From: an uncultured Bacteroidia bacterium
GTDB lineage: Bacteria; Bacteroidota; Bacteroidia; Bacteroidales; UBA932
DNA: 40,912 bases
NCBI GenBank assembly: GCA_902778855.1
Contig: CACYZM010000011.1
Coordinates: 1-40,912, forward strand
Direction of reading: 5' to 3'
The translations under genes and the position numbers were made by a program. Position 1 is the first letter of the stretch; each line of letters starts with the position of its first letter. This document shows positions 17,392 to 25,830 of this stretch, one piece after another. The notes beneath the pieces were generated by a model, which was given only the letters and a program-made list of their open reading frames with translations, had not been told where the DNA came from and did not search any database.

Positions 17392-18199
17392 TGCGCCGGT
17401 CCTCTCCCCAGAAGAGTTTGGTCTGCAGCGCGTGGATGAAATTGCTTTCGGAAAGCGTGACGTAGCGGAGCCCGTAACGGCCGCGGGCCAGGCTCACCAC
17501 CGTGTCGGACGGGATTTCGCACGAGCGGTTGTCGAGGGTGAGCAGGGCGCCTTTCTCGCGGGAGCGGAAGGTCAGTTCGACGGTCGCGCTCATCGGCACC
17601 ACCAGCGGACGCACGTTGAGGTTGTGCGGGGCGATCGGGGCGATGACCATCACTTCGGACGAGGGCATCACCACGGGGCCGCCCACGCTCAGGTTGTAGG
17701 CCGTGCTGCCCGTCGGCGTAGAAATCACCAAGCCGTCGGCCCAGTAGGTCGGGAGGTCGCGGCCGTCGATGCGGACGCAGATCTGAAGCATGCTCGCACC
17801 CCGCCGCTGCAGCGATACCTCGTTGAGCGCGAAGGGATAGAAGGCTTCGGGGAAGGCGGCGCAGGTCACGCGGATCAGGCTGCGCTCCTCCACAGAATAA
17901 CGGCCTGCCAGCAGGGCGTCGACCCAGCCCTCTTCATCGGCCCGGGCGGTGGTCAGGAAGCCCAGATGGCCGAAATTGATGCCGGCCACGGGGATGCCCC
18001 GGTCGCGGACGAAGGTGAGCGCCTGGAGGAAGGTGCCGTCGCCGCCCAGCGGGAGAAAGAGCTCCGTGTCGGCGGGGAGGTCTTCCCAGGAAGTGAAATC
18101 CTCACCGTAGCAGACCAGCGTGGCACCTTTTTCGCGCAAACGCCGCTTGACGGCTTCCACACCGGCTTGCCGGTCGCGATTGTACAAAGCAATTTTCAT
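17378..18199 (-). CDS. nadK: NAD kinase
   Basis: It phosphorylates NAD to NADP with ATP. The 273 residues show the LGGDGTFLQA phosphate-binding motif (G52-T56). GINFGHLGFLT follows, then the NEVSL motif and TPTGSTAYNLSVGGP, with VMVIAPIAPHNLNVRP downstream. All key residues are present. The frame stays open to an ATG at 18211, but the start MKIALYNRD at 18199 fits the family and lies just below the -7 box at 18209-18216, which overlaps the upstream ATG. The transcript would then start only a few bases before the start codon. It diverges from pdxJ with 32 bases between start codons and overlaps uppS downstream by 14 bases. Confidence 0.96.
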   Translation of the reverse strand: MKIALYNRDRQAGVEAVKRRLREKGATLVCYGEDFTSWEDLPADTELFLPLGGDGTFLQALTFVRDRGIPVAGINFGHLGFLTTARADEEGWVDALLAGRYSVEERSLIRVTCAAFPEAFYPFALNEVSLQRRGASMLQICVRIDGRDLPTYWADGLVISTPTGSTAYNLSVGGPVVMPSSEVMVIAPIAPHNLNVRPLVVPMSATVELTFRSREKGALLTLDNRSCEIPSDTVVSLARGRYGLRYVTLSESNFIHALQTKLFWGEDRRNANR

Positions 18200-18208
18200 A
18201 ATTGGTGT

Positions 18209-18225
18209 CAAAATTATTAATTTTG
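18209..18225. promoter_or_regulatory. Palindromic divergent promoter core for nadK (-) and pdxJ (+)
   Basis: The 17 bases CAAAATTATTAATTTTG are a perfect palindrome around one central T. Read on the plus strand, 18218-18225 is TAATTTTG, a -7 box for pdxJ. Read on the minus strand, 18216-18209 is also TAATTTTG, a -7 box for nadK. For nadK a TTTG at -33 lies at 18240-18237, inside codons 2-3 of pdxJ, with 20 bases between. For pdxJ a near match TTTC lies at 18194-18197, inside the nadK start region, also with 20 bases between. The two -7 boxes are one base apart, so polymerase should not be able to occupy both at once. Confidence 0.75.
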
Positions 18226-18231
18226 CACATT

Positions 18232-18945
18232 ATGACCAAATTAAGTGTAAACATCAATAAAATCGCCACGCTGCGCAACGCACGCGGCGGAAATGTCCCC
18301 GATGTGCTCAAGGCAGCCATCGATTGCGAGCGCTTCGGCGCCCAGGGAATCACGGTCCATCCCAGGCCCGACGAGCGGCACATCCGCTATGCGGACGTGC
18401 GGGCGCTCAAACCCCTGCTGACCACCGAATTCAACATAGAAGGCAACCCCATCCAGAGCTTCTGCGACCTGGTGTGCGAAGTGCACCCGGCCCAGGTGAC
18501 GCTCGTCCCCGACGCCGAGAACGTGCTCACGTCCAACGCCGGCTGGGACACGAAGCGCAACCTGGCCTTCCTCCAGAAGACCTGCGCGATGTTCAAGCGC
18601 GAAGGCATCCGCGTCTCCATCTTCATCGACCCGGATGTCGAAATGATCCGCTACGCCGCCGAAACCGGCTGCGACCGCGTGGAACTCTATACCGAAGCCT
18701 ACGCCGCCGGCTATGCCGCCGACCGGGAACGGGCCATCGCCCCGTACTATGCAGCCGCCTGCGAGGCCGTCCGCCTCGGGCTCGGCCTGAACGCGGGCCA
18801 CGACCTGAACACCGAAAACCTCCGCTACTTCCACGAAACCATCCCCGGCCTGCTCGAGGTTTCCATCGGCCACGCCCTGATCAGCGACGCCCTCTATTGG
18901 GGTCTGGAGCGCACGATCCAGGCATATTTGGCGGAGTTGAAATAA
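18232..18945 (+). CDS. pdxJ: Pyridoxine 5'-phosphate synthase
   Basis: It condenses 1-deoxy-D-xylulose 5-phosphate with 3-amino-2-oxopropyl phosphate to make pyridoxine 5'-phosphate, the last ring-forming step of the DXP-dependent vitamin B6 pathway. The 237 residues fold as a TIM barrel. They show [49 protein letters not shown] and [21 protein letters not shown] and the phosphate-binding [15 protein letters not shown] come near the C-terminus. An ATG 30 bases upstream is in frame but lies before the -7 box, so 18232 is chosen. The -7 box ends six bases before the ATG, so the transcript is probably leaderless. A further promoter for the next gene lies at and beyond its stop. Confidence 0.97.
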   Translation: MTKLSVNINKIATLRNARGGNVPDVLKAAIDCERFGAQGITVHPRPDERHIRYADVRALKPLLTTEFNIEGNPIQSFCDLVCEVHPAQVTLVPDAENVLTSNAGWDTKRNLAFLQKTCAMFKREGIRVSIFIDPDVEMIRYAAETGCDRVELYTEAYAAGYAADRERAIAPYYAAACEAVRLGLGLNAGHDLNTENLRYFHETIPGLLEVSIGHALISDALYWGLERTIQAYLAELK

Positions 18946-18959
18946 TTTGTTTATATTTG
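18927..18959 (+). promoter_or_regulatory. Promoter of the OmpH-like/LysM gene pair
   Basis: TTTG at 18927-18930 (inside the end of pdxJ) and TATATTTG at 18952-18959 are separated by 21 bases. They match the Bacteroidota -33 and -7 elements. The -7 box ends 34 bases before the ATG at 18994, leaving a short leader of about 28 bases. Confidence 0.75.
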
Positions 18960-18993
18960 CATTTTATACGAAAATACAACAAATCAAATATCC

Positions 18994-19605
18994 ATGAAAC
19001 AAACCCCTCTTATCTTGAGCATTGTCGCGCTTCTCGCAGGCGTGGCCGCGCTTATCATCTCCCTCACCTCCTCTCCCAAAGGACCCAAGGTCACTGAATC
19101 TTCCGATGAAATCCAGGCCGTCGCCGGCGATATCGTCTACATCCGCCTCGACACCCTGATGATGCAGTACGACATGTACAGCGACCTGCAGTCCGCCTTC
19201 GAGGCCAAGGCCCAGAACGCCGACACCGAACTCAACAAGAAGGCCCGCAAACTCGAGAGCGACATCAAGAGCTTCGAAAACCAGATCCAGAAAGGCCTGC
19301 TCACCCGCTCCGCCGCCGAACAGCAGAACACTTCGCTCCAGCAGCGCCAGGCCAACCTGCAGAACGAAGCCGCCCAGAAACAGCAGGAACTCGCCGAAGA
19401 GAGCCAGGTGCTGCTCAACCAGGTGATGTTCGCCATCCAGACCTACCTGGAAGAATACAACAAGACGCATAACTTCGCCGCCATCCTCACCACCACGGCC
19501 GCTTCGAACGTCGTGATGGTCGGCGCCCCGGCCCTCGATATCACCCAGGAAATCGTGGACGGCCTCAACGCCGAATACATCAAGACCCGCAACACCGCCA
19601 AGTAA
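18994..19605 (+). CDS. OmpH-like coiled-coil envelope protein, membrane-anchored
   Basis: This 203-residue protein is a third, distant OmpH/Skp-like protein. An uncleaved-looking N-terminal hydrophobic segment (PLILSIVALLAGVAALIISL) replaces a standard signal peptide. It is followed by IVYIRLDTLMMQYDMYSDL, a long Gln/Glu/Ala-rich coiled-coil (about 65-140) and a C-terminal strand region (FAAILTTTAASNVVMVGAPALDIT). The order of elements is that of Skp, but it may stay tethered to the inner membrane. The gene has its own promoter and is followed after 14 bases by the LysM protein gene, so the two may work together at the cell wall (inference). Confidence 0.82.
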   Translation: MKQTPLILSIVALLAGVAALIISLTSSPKGPKVTESSDEIQAVAGDIVYIRLDTLMMQYDMYSDLQSAFEAKAQNADTELNKKARKLESDIKSFENQIQKGLLTRSAAEQQNTSLQQRQANLQNEAAQKQQELAEESQVLLNQVMFAIQTYLEEYNKTHNFAAILTTTAASNVVMVGAPALDITQEIVDGLNAEYIKTRNTAK

Positions 19606-19619
19606 TCCGGATTTCTCCG

Positions 19620-21323
19620 ATGAAGCGCCTCCTTTTCCTCTGCCTGCTCGCCATCGCGATTCCCGCGGGGCTCGTCGCCCAAGGGTACAACGCCCCGGAC
19701 GTGACCATCTCCGTCGAAAAGGCGAACATCGCCGGAAAAGTGTATTACATCCACAAGGTGCTTCCCAAGCAGACCGTCTTCTCGATCTGCAAGGCCTACG
19801 GCGTCACGCAGGAAGAACTGCTGACCGCCAATCCGGACCTCAAGAACGGCCTCAAATCGGGTTCCATCATTTTCGTTCCCTATAAGGAAGGAGCCATTCC
19901 GGCGCAGCAGGCCAGGCAAGAGAAGGCCCCTGCGCCGGCAAAGGCCGTTGAAAAGCCGGCAACGCCCGATCAACCGGCCGAACCGGCCGTCGACCCCGCC
20001 AACGACACGCTCCCGCGTGTGGTCGAGCGCGTCATCGAGCACAAGGTGCGCTGGTTCGAATCGCTCTCGTCGATCGCCCGCAAATACGGTCTCACCCCCG
20101 GCCAGATCCTCGACTACAACGGGATGGTGTCCGCCGACGAAATCCGCGGCAAGATCATCCTCATCCCCTTCCTCGGCGACGTAGTCCCCGATGACGACGA
20201 GATCCTGGATCCCGAAGAGATCACGCCCGAAGAAGAACCCGTCGAGACGCCCGCCGCCCCGATGGCGCCTGCCCGGAAACTCCGCTACTTCACGGCCGAC
20301 GATCCGATGCGCATCGCCCTGGTGCTGCCCCTGAACGCCAGCGGCAAGGGCTCCGAGCAGTTCTTCAACTTCTACAGCGGCGCCCTGCTGGCCATCCGCG
20401 ACCTGAAAGAACGCGGCGCCAACCTCGTGCTGAACGTCTACGACCTCGCCCAAGGTGCCAACGCCATCGTCTCGGACCGCAAATTCGCCGAAAGCGACCT
20501 GATCATCGGTCCCGTCGAATCCGCCACCCTGACGCCGTTCCTCGCCTTCTCCGACCAGAACGGCATTCCGATCGTCTCTCCGCTCGACCGGAAAGTGGAC
20601 TCCCTGGTCGAATTCCATCCGTTCCTCTTCCAGGTACCCGCCTCGCTCGAAGCGCAGGCCGGCAACCTGGTGAACAGCCTCCATTTCAAGAGCTCCGACC
20701 GGGTGATTCTCCTGACCCGCAACGCCGCCCAGGATGCGGAACTGCTGGCCCGCATTGAAACCAGTCTCCAGGCCCAGGGCATCTCCTGCCGGAAGACCGC
20801 TCTCTCCGGCCTGGCCGCCCTGCTTCCGTCCGGTTCCCGCCTCTCCCCTTCCAAGGTCATCATCGGCTCCGAAGACAAAGCCTTCGCCACCGAAGCCATC
20901 CGCACGCTCAACAACCTGACCAAGCGCAACATTCCGCTGGAAGTCTGGTGCACCAACCGCGTACGCAACTACGAGACCTCCGACCCCGACGCGCTCTTCA
21001 ACATCGGCCTCCACTCCCCCGCGCCCTACTTCGTCGACTACAGCGACCCTCGCGACCAGCAGTTCGTGCGGCAGTACCGCGCCCTTTTCTATGCCGAGCC
21101 CGACGACTTCTCCTTCCAGGGCTACGACATCTTCACCTATTTCGTCACCGCGCTGATGCAGCAGGGCACCGGCTTCTTCCTCCACCCGGAAGACCACCCC
21201 ATGCAGCTGCTGCACTGCAACTTCCACTTTGTCCGCGACCATAACGAAAGCGGATGGCGCAACCGCGCCACCCGCAATCTCGTGTACGACAAGGACAGCT
21301 ACACTATCTCAGTATCGAAGTAG
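19620..21323 (+). CDS. Periplasmic protein with two LysM domains and a periplasmic-binding-protein-like domain
   Basis: The 567 residues start with a signal peptide (cleavage near GLVAQ, residue 20). A first LysM-type peptidoglycan-binding domain is at about 42-90 ([20 protein letters not shown], then [12 protein letters not shown]). A Pro/Ala-rich linker leads to a second LysM at about 140-188 ([17 protein letters not shown]). From about 225 to the end is a type I periplasmic-binding fold: [29 protein letters not shown], then [20 protein letters not shown] and GIPIVSPL. This is like the substrate-binding proteins of ABC transporters and LpoA. It may anchor to the wall and bind a small ligand or a wall enzyme. 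It is cotranscribed with the OmpH-like gene. Its 3' end overlaps the convergent nagB by 20 bases. Confidence 0.87.
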   Translation: MKRLLFLCLLAIAIPAGLVAQGYNAPDVTISVEKANIAGKVYYIHKVLPKQTVFSICKAYGVTQEELLTANPDLKNGLKSGSIIFVPYKEGAIPAQQARQEKAPAPAKAVEKPATPDQPAEPAVDPANDTLPRVVERVIEHKVRWFESLSSIARKYGLTPGQILDYNGMVSADEIRGKIILIPFLGDVVPDDDEILDPEEITPEEEPVETPAAPMAPARKLRYFTADDPMRIALVLPLNASGKGSEQFFNFYSGALLAIRDLKERGANLVLNVYDLAQGANAIVSDRKFAESDLIIGPVESATLTPFLAFSDQNGIPIVSPLDRKVDSLVEFHPFLFQVPASLEAQAGNLVNSLHFKSSDRVILLTRNAAQDAELLARIETSLQAQGISCRKTALSGLAALLPSGSRLSPSKVIIGSEDKAFATEAIRTLNNLTKRNIPLEVWCTNRVRNYETSDPDALFNIGLHSPAPYFVDYSDPRDQQFVRQYRALFYAEPDDFSFQGYDIFTYFVTALMQQGTGFFLHPEDHPMQLLHCNFHFVRDHNESGWRNRATRNLVYDKDSYTISVSK

Positions 21324-22116
21324 GGTCGAGATTCGCTTTCTCGATATCCTTGAAGTAGTTGACGGTTCCGACCTTCAGCTCCACCGTGGCCGCGTCGTCG
21401 CAGACGATGATGCCGCGCGGGTGCATCTGGAGCACGGAGATGGTCCACATATGGTTGACCGATCCTTCGATCGCGTGGGCGAGCGCCCGGGCCTTGTTGT
21501 GGCCGTTGGCCAGGATCAGCACTTCCTTGGCGTCCATGATGGTGCCGACGCCGACCGTGAGGGCGCGCTTGGGAACCAGGTTGATGTCGCCGCCGAAGAA
21601 GCGGGAGTTGGCGATGATGGTGTCGGTGGTCAGCGACTTGACGCGGGTCCGCGAGCTGAGTGAGGAGCCCGGTTCGTTGAAGGCGATGTGGCCGTCGGGG
21701 CCGATGCCGCCCATAAACAGGTCGATGCCGCCGAAAGCGGCGATTTTCGCCTCATAGTCGGCGCATTCCTTCTCCAGGTCGGGCGCATTGCCGTCGAGAA
21801 TGTGCACGTTCTCGGCCGGAATGTCGATGTGGGAGAAGAAATTGTTCCACATGAAGGTGTGGTAGCTTTCCGGATGGTTCTGCGGAATGCCGATGTACTC
21901 GTCCATGTTGAAGGTCACGACGTTCTTGAACGAAACCTTGCCGGTCTGATAGAGGTGGATGAGTTCCTTGTAGGTTCCAATCGGCGTGGAGCCGGTGGGA
22001 AGTCCGAGAACGAAAGGCCGTTCCGGCGTGGGGGCGAAATCTTGGATCCGCTTCACGATGTATGCCGCAGCCCACTGCGACATTTTCCCATACGATTCTT
22101 GAATGATCAGGCGCAT
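21304..22116 (-). CDS. nagB: Glucosamine-6-phosphate deaminase
   Basis: It converts glucosamine 6-phosphate to fructose 6-phosphate and ammonia, feeding amino sugars into glycolysis. The 270 residues show [13 protein letters not shown] (phosphate binding) and [18 protein letters not shown] with the proton-moving Asp72. [17 protein letters not shown] with the active Asp-His-Glu set and [23 protein letters not shown] complete the match. Length and residues agree with the E. coli enzyme (266 residues). It is the last gene of the trxB-bamD-omega-recN-nagB run, 6 bases after recN. The stop overlaps the LysM gene end by 20 bases, and no terminator is visible between them. Confidence 0.98.
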   Translation of the reverse strand: MRLIIQESYGKMSQWAAAYIVKRIQDFAPTPERPFVLGLPTGSTPIGTYKELIHLYQTGKVSFKNVVTFNMDEYIGIPQNHPESYHTFMWNNFFSHIDIPAENVHILDGNAPDLEKECADYEAKIAAFGGIDLFMGGIGPDGHIAFNEPGSSLSSRTRVKSLTTDTIIANSRFFGGDINLVPKRALTVGVGTIMDAKEVLILANGHNKARALAHAIEGSVNHMWTISVLQMHPRGIIVCDDAATVELKVGTVNYFKDIEKANLDPTSILR

Positions 22117-22122
22117 AGTATA

Positions 22123-23739
22123 TTAAGATTTATCTTCTTGCAACAGGACGCCGGCGTTGGCCAGCGCTTCGGGGGTAATGTTCTCGCCGCTGAGCATCCG
22201 GGCGATTTCCCGGACACGGTCGCCCCCTTCCAGGGGACGGATGTGCGTCTGGACGCCGGCGGCGCCGGCTTCCTTGTAGACCAGATAATGGGCGGAGCCC
22301 TTGCTGGCCACCTGCGGCAGGTGCGTGATGGCGATCACCTGCATGTTTTCGCCCATCCGGGCAAGCATCCGGCCCATCTTTTCGGCCACGCTGCCGGAAA
22401 CGCCGGCGTCGATCTCGTCGAAGATGAGCGTCGGCATGCCCTGGTAGCGGGCCAGCAGGGCCTTGATGCAGAGCATCACGCGGGAAAGTTCACCGCCGCT
22501 GGCACACTTGGCCAGGGGCTGCAGGCCGCGGTCGTTGGCGTCGAACAGGAAACGGACCGTGTCGAGGCCGTCGGCACCGACGCGGTCGCCCGCTTCGACT
22601 TCGACTACAAAACGGGCCCGGGGCAGCTCCAGCTGCCGGACGTCGTCCTGCAGCTGCGCGGCCAGGCCGGGCGCGGCTTTCAGGCGCGCTTCGTGCAGCG
22701 CCGTCGCCGAGCGGAGGCACGCTTCGCGGAGGGCTTCCACTTTCCGGGCGAGGGGCTCACGGCCCAGCTCGTCGTCGACGGCGGCGGACAGGCGCGCGGA
22801 CAGGTCATCGCGGAGCGCGACCAGTTCCGCCACGGTCGCCACGCCGAATTTGCGCTGCAGGCCGTAGAGCAGCGAGAGGCGGGCATCCACGGCTTCGAGC
22901 CGTTCGGGCGAGAAGACAACCCGCTCGCCGAGCGCGGCCACTTCTTCCCGGATGTCCTTGAGTTCGATGCGGGCCGATTCGATCCGCTCGCCGAGTTCGC
23001 TGAAAGCCGGATAGTAGCGGGCAATCTTGCCCAGGGAGGCGGCCATTTCCTTGAGCGTGGCTTCCAGCGGGAATTCCCCGCCGGAGAAACCCTGCTCCAC
23101 CTGGTCCACCTGTTCCTTGACGGTTTCCGCGTGGGCCAGCAGCGACTGTTCGGACTCCAGTTCTTCCAGTTCGCCGTCGCGAAGGGCGGCTTCGTCGAGC
23201 TGCCGGAACTGGAACTCCAGATAGTCGCGTTCCCGGAGGGAAGCGGCGATCCGCGCGTCGAGCGCCGCCAGCTCCTTTTCAGCCGCCAGCAGTTCCTGCC
23301 AGGTCTGGCCATGGTCGGCCACGGCCCGGGCGAGGCCGGCGTATTGGTCGAGCACATTCAGGGGGAAATCCCGCTCCGCCAGCAGCAGCTGCTGGTGCTG
23401 GGCGTGAATGTCCACCCAGCGGGAAGCGGTTTCACGAAGGCGGTCCATGGGAACGGGCTCATCGTCCACAAAACAGCGTGACCGCCCCTGCGGGGTGATC
23501 ACGCGTCGGACGGGCACTTCCCTGCCCGCTTCTTCAAAGGTGGCCTCAACGACACAGTTGCGGCCGGGGTCCTTGACGACGGAAATATCGCTGCGTCCTC
23601 CCAAAGCCAGCGAAAGGGCGCCGAGCAAAATGGACTTGCCGGCTCCGGTTTCACCGGTAATGATTACAAGTTCACCCGGAAAAGTGATGTCCAGGTGATC
23701 GATCAGCGCATAGTTCTCGATGAGAAGACGCTTGAGCAT
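22123..23739 (-). CDS. recN: DNA repair protein RecN
   Basis: RecN is an SMC-like ATPase that tethers DNA at double-strand breaks during recombination repair. The 538 residues have the Walker A motif GETGAGKS (29-36). A long coiled-coil middle region (about 150-365) contains many Glu, Arg and Leu. The signature region GGELSRVMLCIKALLA precedes Walker B in LIFDEIDAGVSG (about 435-446), and the HLPQVASKG switch follows. Length is typical. It sits between the omega-like gene (9 bases upstream) and nagB (6 bases downstream). Many Bacteroidota have coaBC between the omega gene and recN; it is absent here. Confidence 0.97.
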   Translation of the reverse strand: MLKRLLIENYALIDHLDITFPGELVIITGETGAGKSILLGALSLALGGRSDISVVKDPGRNCVVEATFEEAGREVPVRRVITPQGRSRCFVDDEPVPMDRLRETASRWVDIHAQHQQLLLAERDFPLNVLDQYAGLARAVADHGQTWQELLAAEKELAALDARIAASLRERDYLEFQFRQLDEAALRDGELEELESEQSLLAHAETVKEQVDQVEQGFSGGEFPLEATLKEMAASLGKIARYYPAFSELGERIESARIELKDIREEVAALGERVVFSPERLEAVDARLSLLYGLQRKFGVATVAELVALRDDLSARLSAAVDDELGREPLARKVEALREACLRSATALHEARLKAAPGLAAQLQDDVRQLELPRARFVVEVEAGDRVGADGLDTVRFLFDANDRGLQPLAKCASGGELSRVMLCIKALLARYQGMPTLIFDEIDAGVSGSVAEKMGRMLARMGENMQVIAITHLPQVASKGSAHYLVYKEAGAAGVQTHIRPLEGGDRVREIARMLSGENITPEALANAGVLLQEDKS

Positions 23740-23748
23740 AGCGCGAGG

Positions 23749-24066
23749 CTACTCAGCTTTCCGGTAATAGATCTTGCCGTCCTGGAACTCCTTCGTAGCG
23801 ATCAGCACCGGTTTGGGAAGGCGCTCGTAATACTTGGAAATCTCGATCTGCTCGCGGTTCTCGAAGGTCTCCTCGAGGGTATCGGCGTAGTTGGAGAATT
23901 CCTCCAGCTTGTGGTTGAGTTCCTGTTTGATGTCGGCGGCGATCTGGTTGGAACGCTTGGCGATGATCATGACGCTCTCATACACGTTGCCGGTCGGAGC
24001 GGCGAAATCCGCCAGATTGCGGGTAATGGTGTTGACAGGCACCTGGGCGATTTTCTGGTTATCCAT
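23749..24066 (-). CDS. rpoZ: RNA polymerase omega subunit (Rpb6-like, Bacteroidota type)
   Basis: This 105-residue protein is the small subunit that helps assemble and stabilise RNA polymerase. It has the family pattern VPVNTITRNLADFAAPTGNVYESVMIIAKRSNQIAADIKQ, with the conserved ARRxNQI-like helix in AKRSNQI. A Glu/Lys-rich helix and LPKPVLIATKEFQDGKIYYRK close the protein. Bacteroidota omega is divergent from E. coli RpoZ and is often annotated only as a conserved domain protein. The start overlaps the bamD stop by 8 bases, and this bamD-omega order is conserved in the phylum, which adds support. Confidence 0.87.
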   Translation of the reverse strand: MDNQKIAQVPVNTITRNLADFAAPTGNVYESVMIIAKRSNQIAADIKQELNHKLEEFSNYADTLEETFENREQIEISKYYERLPKPVLIATKEFQDGKIYYRKAE

Positions 24067-24868
24067 TCGGGTTATCTTTTTTCAATTGTTTCTGGGCTTT
24101 GTTGTAGAGTCCTTCCAGTTCCTTGAGGTACTTGGACTCGGGGAATTCGCTGACGATGTTGAAATAGTCGTCGACGAAGATGAGATAGCGCTCGCGCTGC
24201 TTGGCGGCGACGCTGTAGAACGCATATTTGTAGGCCGAAAGGGCCGTATAGTAGAGGATCTCTTCGCGATAGCGGTTCTCGGCGTTCTCCTTGAGCACGT
24301 TCTTGAGGGCGTAGTGGGCGGCCAGGTAGTCCTCCATATGGTAATAGAGATAGGCCGCCTTGTAGGCCTTGAGTTCGAGCCGGTTGTTCAGGTCGTCCAT
24401 CATCTCGTCGATGCGGGCGTGATACTGGGACTTGGGGTTCTCGACCTGGAACACGCTCATCTCGGCCAGGGCGCGCCGCGTGGGCAGCGGATCGAGTTCG
24501 TAGCGGTAGGTGCCGCGGTACAGGCAGTCGAGACGGAGGAACTTGGCTTCTTCGGTGAACGGACTCAGCGGGAACGTGGTGATGAACTGGTTCAGGTTGC
24601 TTTCGGCCGTGATGTAGTCGCCGTAGCGGTAGTTGCTCAGGCCCCAGTAGAACTGGACGGTGTCGTCCTGGGCCGTGCCGCGGGTGGCCATGGTCAGCGA
24701 CTCGAACGCTTCGGCGGCCTTGGAATACTTCTTGGCCTCGAAGAGTTCGAACGCCATTTTGTATTTGGCCTGGATGTCGCTGCCGTAAAGCACGGCTTCG
24801 TACTGGGACTTGCACGAGGCCAGGAGCGCCAGCATCAGAAAAGTGCCGATGAGAAGTTTGGTACGCAT
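24059..24868 (-). CDS. bamD: Outer-membrane protein assembly factor BamD
   Basis: BamD is the essential lipoprotein partner of BamA in barrel assembly. The 269 residues have a lipobox ending at Cys19 (LLASC) and TPR-like repeats. The motifs KYKMAFELFEAKKYSKAAEAFE, GLSNYRYGDYITAESNLNQFITTFPLSP with EEAKFLRLDCLYR, and AAYLYYHMEDYLAAHYALKNVL all fit. Bacteroidota BamD commonly shows this YRYGDY...F..FP pattern. It begins at the base after the trxB stop and ends overlapping the omega gene by 8 bases. bamA lies 7.4 kb away in a separate minus-strand run. Confidence 0.94.
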   Translation of the reverse strand: MRTKLLIGTFLMLALLASCKSQYEAVLYGSDIQAKYKMAFELFEAKKYSKAAEAFESLTMATRGTAQDDTVQFYWGLSNYRYGDYITAESNLNQFITTFPLSPFTEEAKFLRLDCLYRGTYRYELDPLPTRRALAEMSVFQVENPKSQYHARIDEMMDDLNNRLELKAYKAAYLYYHMEDYLAAHYALKNVLKENAENRYREEILYYTALSAYKYAFYSVAAKQRERYLIFVDDYFNIVSEFPESKYLKELEGLYNKAQKQLKKDNPNG

Positions 24869-25801
24869 CTATTGAATCTTTGACAATAAGTATCTTTCCG
24901 CATCGAGCGCCGCCCGGCATCCGCTGCCGGCGGCCGCGATGGCCTGGCGATACTGGGGATCCTGCACGTCGCCGGCGGCGAAGACGCCTTCGACGTTGGT
25001 CCGGGACGTCTTTCCGTCGGTCAGGATGTAGCCGTTTTCATCGGTATCGATCCACGCCCGGAAGAGGTCGGACTGGGGATGGTGACCGATGGCCAGGAAG
25101 AAGCCGTCGATCGCTTTCTCAAACACTTCCCCGCTCTTGCGGACCAGCCGGACGCCGGTCACGCCCGTGGCGTCACCCAGCACTTCCTGCGTCTGGCACT
25201 CCCAGAGGATCTCGATGTTCTCCGTCTGCATGACGCGCTCCTGCATCGCCTTCGAGGCGCGGAGGACATTGCGGCGGACGATCATATAGACCTTCTTGCA
25301 GAGATGGGCGAGGTAGGTGGCTTCCTCACAGGCCGTATCGCCGCCGCCAACCACTGCAACATCTTTGCCACGGTAGAAGAAGCCGTCGCAGGTGGCGCAG
25401 GCCGACACGCCGAAACCGCGGAACTTCTCTTCGCTGGGAAGGCCCAGGTATTTGGCGGTGGCGCCGGTGGCGATGATCAGGGTTTCGGCCAGGACGGTCT
25501 CGCTGTCGTCGACCGTCACCCGGAAGGGACGCTGCGACAGGTCGACGGCCGTGACATAGCCGGAACGGACGTCGGCGCCCAGGCGGACCGCCTGCTCGCG
25601 CATGGCGCTCATCAGTTGGTTTGCGTCGACACCCTCGGGGTAGCCGGGAAAGTTCTCGATGACCGTGGTCGTGGTGAGCTGGCCGCCGGGCTGGAGGCCT
25701 TCATAAAGAATGGGATCCAGGGCGGCACGCGAGGCGTAGATCGCCGCCGTATAACCAGCCGGGCCGCTTCCGATGATCAGGCATTTCGTGGTGTTTTCCA
25801 T
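24869..25801 (-). CDS. trxB: Thioredoxin-disulfide reductase
   Basis: It reduces thioredoxin with NADPH through FAD and a redox disulfide in the cytoplasm. The 310 residues start with the FAD Rossmann motif GSGPAGYTAAIYA. They carry the active site ACATCDG (Cys135, Cys138) and the NADPH motif VGGGDTACEEA. The C-terminal FAD motif is GVFAAGDVQDPQYRQAIAAAGSGC. All are standard, so the enzyme should work. A TACCTTTG box lies just upstream. The next gene, bamD, begins at the adjacent base. Pairing of trxB with bamD may be only an operon of housekeeping genes. Confidence 0.97.
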   Translation of the reverse strand: MENTTKCLIIGSGPAGYTAAIYASRAALDPILYEGLQPGGQLTTTTVIENFPGYPEGVDANQLMSAMREQAVRLGADVRSGYVTAVDLSQRPFRVTVDDSETVLAETLIIATGATAKYLGLPSEEKFRGFGVSACATCDGFFYRGKDVAVVGGGDTACEEATYLAHLCKKVYMIVRRNVLRASKAMQERVMQTENIEILWECQTQEVLGDATGVTGVRLVRKSGEVFEKAIDGFFLAIGHHPQSDLFRAWIDTDENGYILTDGKTSRTNVEGVFAAGDVQDPQYRQAIAAAGSGCRAALDAERYLLSKIQ

Positions 25802-25821
25802 CTTGGGTATATTACAACCTG

Positions 25822-25829
25822 CAAAGGTA
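25822..25829 (-). promoter_or_regulatory. Candidate -7 promoter box (TACCTTTG) for trxB
   Basis: On the minus strand the bases read TACCTTTG, an exact match to TAnnTTTG, 20 bases before the trxB start and in the 29-base gap after the Gate-domain gene. No convincing TTTG is seen at -33. It would drive the trxB-bamD-omega-recN-nagB run. Confidence 0.6.
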
Positions 25830-25830
25830 A

